A stretch of DNA of 8,452 bases. Origin: S15-B10 sp045569115 (lineage in GTDB: Bacteria; Fidelibacterota; Marinisomatia; Marinisomatales; S15-B10). The notes beneath the pieces are model-generated. The model saw only the letters and a list, made by a program, of their open reading frames with translations, was not told the DNA's origin and did not search any database. Positions 1 to 6,016 of this stretch are shown one piece after another. The stretch spans positions 1 through 8,452 of the forward strand of contig JBJKZS010000053.1 of assembly GCA_045569115.1 (NCBI GenBank). The letters are read 5' to 3'. The position numbers were made by a program, and so were the translations under genes. Numbering within the stretch: the first letter of the stretch is position 1; each line of letters opens with the position of its first letter.

Positions 1-176
1 TGGATGTCAATAGATCCTGCAGCAATTATTGCGCCAACTAATGTAACTCCGGATATTGCATTAGACCCTGACATAAGCGGGGTATGAAGAGTCGGTGGCA
101 CTTTGGTTATAACTTCAAAACCAACAAACAACGCTAATACAAAAACATATATTTGAACAAGTAGATCAGTACTCAA
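1..176 (-). CDS. pntAB: NAD(P) transhydrogenase subunit alpha part 2 (PntAB), N-terminal part, cut by window edge
   Basis: This is the small membrane subunit of the split, three-polypeptide proton-translocating transhydrogenase, which couples hydride transfer between NADH and NADP+ to proton flow across the inner membrane. About 58 residues are visible before the gene runs off the left edge. After a short hydrophobic helix (about residues 4-20) comes the highly conserved family stretch FVGFEVITKVPPTLHTPLMS, then GSNAISG and the start of a second hydrophobic helix. I chose the TTG at 174-176 as start because it begins the conserved N terminus, overlaps the pntAA stop by 4 bases (TTGA), and follows a purine-rich GAGGGTGA about 6 bases upstream that can act as ribosome binding site. 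No in-frame ATG exists before the conserved core. Translational coupling to pntAA is likely, and pntB is expected downstream outside the window. The identity is secure; the exact start is inferred. Confidence 0.9.
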   Translation of the reverse strand, partial: MSTDLLVQIYVFVLALFVGFEVITKVPPTLHTPLMSGSNAISGVTLVGAIIAAGSIDI

Positions 177-1348
177 GATTTATCACCCTCATTTTGATTT
201 TTCATTCCTAATATCTTTTTTACATGACTATTAATAACTTGACCCTCATGAGTAAGTAAAGTCCCTGAAATCAATTCATCTTCTAAATCAATAGATAGTG
301 TGCCATCTTGTAACATCTCAAAAAGTAGTGCTGTAACATTACGGCTAAACATCTCACTGGTATGATAAGAAAGGGAACCAGGTAAATCTGTCATTCCGTG
401 TATAATCACACCATCAACATCTATTGTTTCATTGGGCATTGTTAATTCACAATTCCCTCCGTTCTCTGAGGCCAAATCAACAATAACAGAACCTGGCCTC
501 ATAGACTCTACCATTTTTTTTGTTATAAGAAGAGGTGCCCGTTTACCAAAAATTAGTGCGGTAGTTATAACAACATCAGCATCTAAAATATGTTCTCCAA
601 TAATATTCTGTTCATGCTCGTAGAAATCTTCAGACATCTCAGCAGCATAACCACCAGACGTTTCAGCATCATGAGATGTTTCAAGCTCAATAAACTTGGC
701 TCCAAGGCTTTCTACTTGTTCTTTCACTACAGGTCTAGTATCAAAAGCTTTTATTTGTGCTCCTAAACGTTTTGCTGTTGCAATAGCTTGAAGACCCGCT
801 ACACCAGCACCAATTACAAGTACTTTAGATGGCGAGATAGTTCCTGCCGCAGTCATCATTAGAGGAAAAAATTTGTTTAGAGAACTCGCAGCAAGTAATA
901 CAGCTTTATAACCCGCTGCCGAACTCATTGCACTAAGCGCATCCATCCGTTGCGCCCGGGAAATCCTTGGTATTAATTCCATAGAAAAGCAGGTCATATT
1001 TTTTTTCGCCAAGCCCTGAACATTATGAATATTTTTAAAAGGATTGAAAAACCCAATCATTACAGAATTAGTTGGAAAATGATCTATAATGTCCATCATA
1101 CCATCATGAAGACATATACAATTAACCTTCAGGAATATATCTCCCTCATTAACAATATCATCATATTGAGATATAATTGTGGCGCCAGCCTCTTCATAAG
1201 CATTTTGTCGAAATCCAGCACTGCCCCCCGAACCATCTTGAATTATAACCCTTAAGCCATGTTTAACTAGTCTGTTCACACTTTCAGGCACTAGAGATAC
1301 ACGGTTTTCACCTTTAGATGTTTCTTTAAGGACTGCTATAGTTGTCAT
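173..1348 (-). CDS. pntAA: NAD(P) transhydrogenase subunit alpha part 1 (PntAA), NAD(H)-binding domain I
   Basis: This soluble 391-residue subunit binds NAD(H) on the cytoplasmic face and passes hydride to the NADP(H) domain of PntB. It has the usual length for a split alpha subunit and no membrane helix. The Rossmann motif GAGVAGLQAIATAKRLGA lies at residues 180-197, followed by AFDTRP (201-206). The active-site segment RISRAQRMDALSAMSSAAGY (128-147) carries Arg128, Gln133, Asp136 and Ser139, which line up with the NAD-contacting residues Arg127, Gln132, Asp135 and Ser138 that I recall from the Rhodospirillum rubrum enzyme. DLASENGGNCE (291-301) and GMTDLPGS (318-325) are further family signatures. 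The mobile-loop region reads TTALIFGKRAP, where most relatives have IPG followed by K/R-P, a mild local divergence. The ATG start at 1348 gives the standard N terminus (TTIAVLKET...ENRVSLVP); only a weak Shine-Dalgarno is seen. It is translationally coupled to pntAB, probably as pntAA-pntAB-pntB. Confidence 0.95.
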   Translation of the reverse strand: MTTIAVLKETSKGENRVSLVPESVNRLVKHGLRVIIQDGSGGSAGFRQNAYEEAGATIISQYDDIVNEGDIFLKVNCICLHDGMMDIIDHFPTNSVMIGFFNPFKNIHNVQGLAKKNMTCFSMELIPRISRAQRMDALSAMSSAAGYKAVLLAASSLNKFFPLMMTAAGTISPSKVLVIGAGVAGLQAIATAKRLGAQIKAFDTRPVVKEQVESLGAKFIELETSHDAETSGGYAAEMSEDFYEHEQNIIGEHILDADVVITTALIFGKRAPLLITKKMVESMRPGSVIVDLASENGGNCELTMPNETIDVDGVIIHGMTDLPGSLSYHTSEMFSRNVTALLFEMLQDGTLSIDLEDELISGTLLTHEGQVINSHVKKILGMKNQNEGDKS

Positions 1349-1392
1349 ATAGGCTCATTCTGATATCAAGTTTTTAGTTTAATAACACAGGT

Positions 1393-1421
1393 AAATTAGC
1401 AGACATGATTATGTTTTCCAA
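1393..1421 (-). promoter_or_regulatory. Possible sigma-70-type promoter for pntAA
   Basis: In the 119-base gap upstream of pntAA, the minus strand reads TTGGAA (1416-1421), then 17 bases, then TAATTT (1393-1398), about 45 bases before the start codon. The spacing is ideal but the two boxes match the consensus only 4/6 and 3/6. In such AT-rich DNA this could be chance, and the lineage may use a different promoter consensus. Confidence 0.2.
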
Positions 1422-1467
1422 TGCTAGTGGGATTAATGGTTAATTTTTCATAAGAAAAATAATAATC

Positions 1468-2466
1468 TTAGTTATGCCTGAATGGAACAAATGAAAAGAG
1501 ACTACGTGGATAAGTATCAGTAATAATTAGGAAACCACGATCCTCCAAAATGACAATACCCTCCCAGTTACGAGAAATACCCGTTTCAAGAGTAAGCTGA
1601 ACTGGTGCTTTTGGTCCGAGTATAAAACTTCCATTTTCCAAAGAGAATTGTAGCAATCTTTCTACTGTATTTTCTTTAGCATGTGTTTTTCCTCTACCAA
1701 AACTTTCCGCAATTGGATCAATATCAGGTTTTAGTGTTTCTTCCTCGGGATAAAAATAATTGATGGCCCAAAAAGAACCTTCTTTTGAGATTGATGTAGC
1801 ATCCGTAAGTCTATATTCAATAGATGGAATAGAAATATTATCTAGCTGGTTTAATGCTTTATCAAAGACTACGGCTTGGGGTATATTTGTTATTTTCCGA
1901 CCATTAGCTTCATATATAGCAATTAGAGAATCATCCCTCATCAAAAGAGTTTCGAAAGACATTTGAGACATAAATAAATTTGATTGAATCCTTTTGAGAG
2001 ATGAATGATCCAGATGAATTTCCTGTCTTTCCCAATTCGCTTTACCAAAAACAATATAACCAAACCGACCTTCTCCTTCTTTTGCTTCAATAGTCAGATA
2101 AACCGAATCTCCATGAACGACTATTGCCTCAAACCCTTCGAAACCGGGAATTGTTTTTGAAAGTCCATCATCATTGAATCCTATTTTGCTAGGTTGAATT
2201 GGTTGATCTATTTTACCTGATATATAGCTGTCAATTCTCTTTTTAGAGATAGATAGAATATTCCCACCCATATGCCCTGAGAATCTATTTGGAAATTGGG
2301 GAAGCAATAATAATTGTTGATCAGCCCAAACTAAACCAGAATATTCTGCATCTTTAATAGAAAACTCTTCCAAAAGTTTAATTTCCATAGGATTATATTC
2401 AATTATGGAGTTACAACCCATAAATATAGAAAAGAGTAGCGTTACTAGTTTAGACTTCGATCTCAT
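1468..2466 (-). CDS. Putative lipoprotein resembling the phytase-like (esterase-like) beta-propeller family
   Basis: A 332-residue protein with a lipoprotein-type N terminus: basic MRSKSK, a hydrophobic run LVTLLFSIFMG, then Cys18 followed by Asn, so it is probably an envelope lipoprotein. The reading frame stays open to a TTG at 2619, but that extension would overlap pcm and bury the signal peptide, so I place the start at the ATG at 2466. The rest looks like a beta-propeller: alternating short strands, GFEGFEAIVVHGDSVYLTIE (108-127), and near the C terminus NWEGIVILEDRGFLIITDTY (300-319), which then runs into PRSLFSFVPF. That EGI..L.D...L.ITD pattern resembles the esterase-like phytase-like domain and SdiA-regulated-type propellers. 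I see no confident catalytic residues, so enzymatic activity should not be assumed. It is transcribed divergently from pcm with 27 bases between start codons; no strong Shine-Dalgarno is visible. Substrate and role are unknown. Confidence 0.75.
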   Translation of the reverse strand: MRSKSKLVTLLFSIFMGCNSIIEYNPMEIKLLEEFSIKDAEYSGLVWADQQLLLLPQFPNRFSGHMGGNILSISKKRIDSYISGKIDQPIQPSKIGFNDDGLSKTIPGFEGFEAIVVHGDSVYLTIEAKEGEGRFGYIVFGKANWERQEIHLDHSSLKRIQSNLFMSQMSFETLLMRDDSLIAIYEANGRKITNIPQAVVFDKALNQLDNISIPSIEYRLTDATSISKEGSFWAINYFYPEEETLKPDIDPIAESFGRGKTHAKENTVERLLQFSLENGSFILGPKAPVQLTLETGISRNWEGIVILEDRGFLIITDTYPRSLFSFVPFRHN

Positions 2467-2470
2467 TAAC

Positions 2471-2485
2471 CGACGAATATCGCCG
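2471..2485. promoter_or_regulatory. Imperfect dyad between two divergent start codons, possible operator
   Basis: The sequence CGACGA-ATA-TCGCCG forms an inverted repeat with five of six pairs matching and a 3-base centre. It sits in the middle of the 27-base gap between the lipoprotein ATG and the pcm ATG, and is more GC-rich than its surroundings. The position would suit a regulator acting on both genes, but the dyad is short and could be chance. No regulator gene is nearby. Confidence 0.2.
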
Positions 2486-2493
2486 ATCAAGGA

Positions 2494-3225
2494 ATGATTT
2501 GCAAGTCTCTTGTGAAAATATGTCAAACCCCCATTGTATTTTTTTTCCTTATATTTTTGGTTACAGCTCAGGACGCAAATGAATATAGTGGGCTTCGCAA
2601 GACAATGATAAAAGATCAAATTATTTCAAGAGGCATCAAAAATATATTGGTCATCGAAGTAATGAGTGAAATTCCAAGACATCTTTTCATTGATAAGTCA
2701 AAGTGGAATTTGGCATATAGTGACCAGCCTGTACCTATTGGTTATGGACAGACAATAAGTCAACCTTATATTGTTGCATATATGACAGAGCTTTTGCAAG
2801 CAGAGTCTCATCATAAAATTTTAGAGATTGGAACAGGCTCTGGCTATCAAGCTGGAATATTAAGTAAAATTGCACAACAAGTATATACTATAGAAATAAT
2901 TCCTGAATTAAGTGAAATAGCATTTAGCAATTTCAAGAAACTAGGATATAATAATATTGTTACAAAAGTTGGTGATGGATATAAAGGATGGCCTGAAAAT
3001 GCACCATTCGATCGCATCATTCTTACAGCCGCTCCAGAAGAGATTCCTATGGCACTAATTGAACAACTGAAGCCAGGCGGGAAAATGGTACTTCCTTTAG
3101 GTCCTAGATGGATGCATCAAGAACTTTTAGTTCTAAGAAAAAATTCCTTTGGGGAAATAACTAGAGAGAAAACTATTCATGTGCGTTTTGTACCAATGAT
3201 TAAGGATAAAAAAAACAATAATTAA
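2494..3225 (+). CDS. pcm: Protein-L-isoaspartate O-methyltransferase with N-terminal signal peptide
   Basis: This enzyme transfers a methyl group from S-adenosylmethionine to L-isoaspartyl (or D-aspartyl) residues in aged proteins, the first step of their repair. The catalytic domain (about residues 34-238 of 243) is complete: PIGYGQTISQPYIVAYMTEL (81-100) with the conserved active-site Ser89 region, SAM motif I ILEIGTGSGYQAGILS (109-124), acidic YTIEII (131-136), GDGYKGW (160-166), PFDRIILTAAPEEIP (171-185), GGKMVLPLG (195-203) and the C-terminal VRFVP. Compared with cytosolic Pcm, which begins near residue 38 here, there is an extra N terminus with Lys4 and Lys8, a hydrophobic core IVFFFLIFLV (14-23) and a plausible cleavage after Thr-Ala (24-25), which predicts export. 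AAGGA abuts the ATG directly and is too close to be a good ribosome site; a GTG at 2512 is an alternative that keeps the signal peptide. The gene is alone on the plus strand, and its stop overlaps that of the DUF3228 gene. Confidence 0.93.
   Translation: MICKSLVKICQTPIVFFFLIFLVTAQDANEYSGLRKTMIKDQIISRGIKNILVIEVMSEIPRHLFIDKSKWNLAYSDQPVPIGYGQTISQPYIVAYMTELLQAESHHKILEIGTGSGYQAGILSKIAQQVYTIEIIPELSEIAFSNFKKLGYNNIVTKVGDGYKGWPENAPFDRIILTAAPEEIPMALIEQLKPGGKMVLPLGPRWMHQELLVLRKNSFGEITREKTIHVRFVPMIKDKKNNN
2498..2526 (-). promoter_or_regulatory. Candidate promoter for the lipoprotein gene, lying inside the 5' end of pcm
   Basis: The minus strand carries a perfect -35 hexamer TTGACA (2521-2526), a 17-base spacer, and the weak -10 hexamer TGCAAA (2498-2503, 3/6 match). 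Transcription would begin near 2490 and give a leader of about 24 bases before the ATG at 2466, which agrees with the short start chosen for that gene. The whole promoter lies within roughly codons 2-11 of pcm on the other strand. The poor -10 box keeps confidence low. Confidence 0.3.
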
Positions 3226-3794
3226 ATTTCTGATGCCGGCGAAATTGCTGCATATCGTTGCCAAAATCTAACAGACTCGGCCCACTCTTCAGTAGTATAT
3301 AGACCTTTCGTTCCACCTTTTAATTCCAGCTGATTTCTCATCATAGTTACAGGCCCCATTGGTAAAGAATTAACTCCTTCAGGTAAAGCGTGCATTGAAA
3401 TAAGTTCCCAATCAGCATTACTAGTTTGTTCTTCATTCTCCATTAGAGTTGCATGATTATAGATAATAAACTCTACTTTTCCTGCTTTTAAGGGTTCACC
3501 GTTCAGTGCCCTGACCTGGATGTATTCTTCTTCTTCATCCCGTCGTTTTACCCACTCTGCCTTCAGGTTTGTATTATGAGTAATCTCAATAAAAGGACAT
3601 ACAAAATCCTTTGCTATAGTTTTGGCGCCTTCCACAATGACCACACCATCTCTATAACCTGGTCTAAAACATCCCGCTTGAAATTGAACTCTAACATGCT
3701 TAAGCACTTCTTCAAAGCTTAAGCAATGAGAATAAGTTTTTCCAGAACCTTTGACCTGTCGTCTTACAAAATCATTAATACCAATAGTGGTCAT
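3222..3794 (-). CDS. DUF3228 family protein of unknown function
   Basis: A 190-residue protein without signal peptide or membrane helix, so presumably cytoplasmic. I recognise the DUF3228 family pattern: N-terminal GINDFVRRQ (5-13), PGYRDGVVIV (45-54), a central strand-rich part ending EFIIYNHATLM (108-118), then WELISMHALP (129-138), and the C-terminal block PVTMMRNQLELKGGTKG (148-164) leading into YTTEEWAESVRFW (166-178). The length is normal for the family. To my knowledge no biochemical function is established. Its ATG overlaps the stop of the upstream acylase (ATGA, 3791-3794), and a purine-rich GGGGAAAG lies about 4 bases upstream of the start inside the acylase gene, so the two are very likely cotranscribed and translationally coupled. 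The 3' end meets pcm tail-to-tail with a 4-base overlap, leaving no separate terminator between them. The family call rests on memory of conserved motifs rather than an alignment. Confidence 0.8.
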   Translation of the reverse strand: MTTIGINDFVRRQVKGSGKTYSHCLSFEEVLKHVRVQFQAGCFRPGYRDGVVIVEGAKTIAKDFVCPFIEITHNTNLKAEWVKRRDEEEEYIQVRALNGEPLKAGKVEFIIYNHATLMENEEQTSNADWELISMHALPEGVNSLPMGPVTMMRNQLELKGGTKGLYTTEEWAESVRFWQRYAAISPASEI

Positions 3795-5926
3795 TTTTCT
3801 TTCCCCGGCTGGTACATTTGTTCTAGATTGGCTTTGATGTCTTCTAGATCATACCAGACCGTTTTCAATTGATGTTTGGAAAAAAGTTCCGATTGGTCAT
3901 TATAATGGGAGGATGTCGTATCCTGTGTGACGCTTCCAAAAGGGTGTCCACTATAAGATTTCATTTCCCCATACTTATCCCATTTTACTGCAAGAATATA
4001 ACTGTCACCTGCCTGCCCTACAAATTTCCCCTTCTTGTTTGCCGTTGAGTATATAGCACGAAGTATATCGGGACCACCTGCTAGTGGGTGATCTGCATCG
4101 CCTCGAATTAGACGCTGAACCTGTCCCAATTCAACATCCAATTGACCGTAAAACTCTATAAGAAAGTCAGCGGCATTTTTTACAGCGTTTTCCATCACTT
4201 CTTTATCAGGAAATTCACTGCCTATTTTAAAATATTTCCTGAGTTCATAGAGTGTTATAATCACTATGGCCGCCTGCTTATTTTCAATATTCATTCTATG
4301 GTCCCAAGATTTCATCAACTTAACAGCATCTCTTAATATTGGGTTCGAGATGTCAATCTCATCAACAATTTTATTTTTCATTTTCACTTGACGCGAATTT
4401 TCAGAATAATAAAGATCATATTTTGCGGCTAAAAATTCATCAAATGTAAGAGAACTATCATTAGTAAATATTTCCTGGGCACGCATTGATCTATTAGTCT
4501 TGTGAGTTTCAATTCCCATCGTCTGGGAAAAAACTGATGAATCAGGATTCTCACCATTGCCAGTAGACATAAAAGGAGTATGATTACAATTCTGTACAAA
4601 ACCAGATTTAGGATTCAAAACTTGTGGAAGCTTTGACAAGGGTAGGAACCGATCCCAAACTACTGCTGAGGTATCACCAGGAATAACTTGTTGCCAATTG
4701 AAGGCCTCATTACGTTCTGGGAAACGACCATTATAAATATAAAAAATGTTAGCTTCTCGATCGGCATACACAGTATTAAGACTTGGGATTGCTATCATTT
4801 CCATAGCTTCTTGAAACATTTCCAAATTTTTTGCCTTATTTATTTTATACCATTGATCAACAGCCCTTATATCTTTTAAATTTGAGTACCTAATAGCATA
4901 GGTTCCAAATGGCCGACGCAAAACCGGACCATGAATGGACCAAAGGCCCTCTCTTCTAAAAGTCCATTTAAGTCGCCCCCATATCTTGACTTGAATTGGA
5001 ATAGTAAATTTTTCTAAATCCATCCAGCTACCATCGAATTTGTATTGATATTTGTTTTCCGGATTAATCTCAAGTTCATATATATCAATAAGGTCTGGTC
5101 GATTAACAGTATGTGTCCAAGCTTTATTCTTATCATGTCCAACACCAAATACAGGCATTCCTGGAAAAAGTGCTCCAGACACTTCCCAACCTTCTTCACT
5201 ATGCACATGAGCTTCGTACCAAGCAAGGGGACCATTCCAAGGTTGATGGCTATTAGACATAAAGAAGGTAGAACTGTCAGCTGTTTTCTTGGGTGAAATA
5301 GCAAAACCATTCGATCCGATTGGAGAACCTCCAATTATATCTGAAAAAATAATTTCTTGATCAGCTTTAACAAAAGCTTCTGGTTTTTTATCACTCAAAA
5401 GTCGTCGCATTACGTCATCAAGTCCAAAGAAAAAGGTCGATTTTAATGAAAATCCCGCAACAATATCTTTACCACTTAATGGATAGAGCTCTAAGGTTGC
5501 TTTATCAGGATAAAGACTTACATAATAATTCATCCCCTCAGCATAGGCTTCACAAACTTTCCTTATACTCACTGAAAGATCCTGATCATATTTTTCTTCA
5601 ACAGTTTCAACAAGCCTAAAAAGCTTTACAAGAAAATCAAACCCTATACCTTCCATTCCATTATATTTTGCCATTTTACCCCTAGCACCCATAATTGATA
5701 ATTCTATGTTTTTTAAATCATCCTCAGCATGAGCATATGCTAAACCAAAGGCAACATCTGCATCAGTCTTTCCATAAATATGTGGCACACCCCATGAATC
5801 ACGATAAATGGTTGCGTCATATTTCTCTGAAAGCACTGAAGCCTCTTTCCATGATGGAACAGTAGTACAGGAAGTAAATAAAACCGCCATAAAAAATGAT
5901 GCTACAAGATATTTGGACAATTCCAT
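3791..5926 (-). CDS. Penicillin acylase family (peptidase S45) Ntn-hydrolase, lipoprotein
   Basis: A 711-residue amide hydrolase of the group containing penicillin, cephalosporin, aculeacin and acyl-homoserine-lactone acylases. These precursors cut themselves into alpha and beta chains, and the new N-terminal Ser of beta is the nucleophile. The N terminus MELSKYLVASFFMAVLFTSC looks like a lipoprotein signal with Cys20. YRDSWGVPHIYGKTDADVAFG (41-61) is the classic alpha-chain start. The cleavage site falls at Gly204/Ser205 (IGSNGFAISP). Counting Ser205 as beta-1, His227 is beta-23, Val274 beta-70 and Asn448 beta-244, matching the catalytic His, oxyanion Val and Asn of cephalosporin acylase as I recall them. 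The C terminus has GQVQRLIRGDADHPLAGGPD (601-620) and a late SGHPFGSVTQDTTSSHYNDQ block. The substrate cannot be read from sequence; AHL, beta-lactam, lipopeptide or peptide amides are all possible. It probably acts in the periplasm, membrane-anchored. No clear Shine-Dalgarno precedes the ATG. DUF3228 overlaps its 3' end. Confidence 0.93.
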   Translation of the reverse strand: MELSKYLVASFFMAVLFTSCTTVPSWKEASVLSEKYDATIYRDSWGVPHIYGKTDADVAFGLAYAHAEDDLKNIELSIMGARGKMAKYNGMEGIGFDFLVKLFRLVETVEEKYDQDLSVSIRKVCEAYAEGMNYYVSLYPDKATLELYPLSGKDIVAGFSLKSTFFFGLDDVMRRLLSDKKPEAFVKADQEIIFSDIIGGSPIGSNGFAISPKKTADSSTFFMSNSHQPWNGPLAWYEAHVHSEEGWEVSGALFPGMPVFGVGHDKNKAWTHTVNRPDLIDIYELEINPENKYQYKFDGSWMDLEKFTIPIQVKIWGRLKWTFRREGLWSIHGPVLRRPFGTYAIRYSNLKDIRAVDQWYKINKAKNLEMFQEAMEMIAIPSLNTVYADREANIFYIYNGRFPERNEAFNWQQVIPGDTSAVVWDRFLPLSKLPQVLNPKSGFVQNCNHTPFMSTGNGENPDSSVFSQTMGIETHKTNRSMRAQEIFTNDSSLTFDEFLAAKYDLYYSENSRQVKMKNKIVDEIDISNPILRDAVKLMKSWDHRMNIENKQAAIVIITLYELRKYFKIGSEFPDKEVMENAVKNAADFLIEFYGQLDVELGQVQRLIRGDADHPLAGGPDILRAIYSTANKKGKFVGQAGDSYILAVKWDKYGEMKSYSGHPFGSVTQDTTSSHYNDQSELFSKHQLKTVWYDLEDIKANLEQMYQPGKEK

Positions 5927-6016
5927 TACACAACTTAGTCCACAATTGGTTTTAGGTTAAAGATGAAAAAATGTTTTTGGCTTAAGCCCTTTAATACAAT
6001 TCTTAATTTGATATAT

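Noticed and set aside
1451..1470. TAAGA...TCTTA inverted repeat at the end of the lipoprotein gene, possible terminator
   Set aside because: The stem is 5 AT-rich bp with a 10-base loop and includes the stop codon; expected by chance at this base composition.
2467..2619. N-terminal extension of the lipoprotein reading frame to a TTG at 2619
   Set aside because: It would overlap the pcm signal peptide region, lacks family-like sequence, and hides a good lipoprotein signal that begins at the ATG at 2466.
5014..5334. Open frame of 106 codons on the minus strand within the acylase gene
   Set aside because: It lies wholly inside a well-supported gene in another frame, with no family resemblance or own start signals.
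5979..5988. Perfect palindrome GGCTTAAGCC with T-rich sequence nearby, possible terminator between the MATE and acylase genes
   Set aside because: Once loop bases are allowed the stem is only about 3 bp, and the T run is separated from it by an A-rich stretch; too weak to call.
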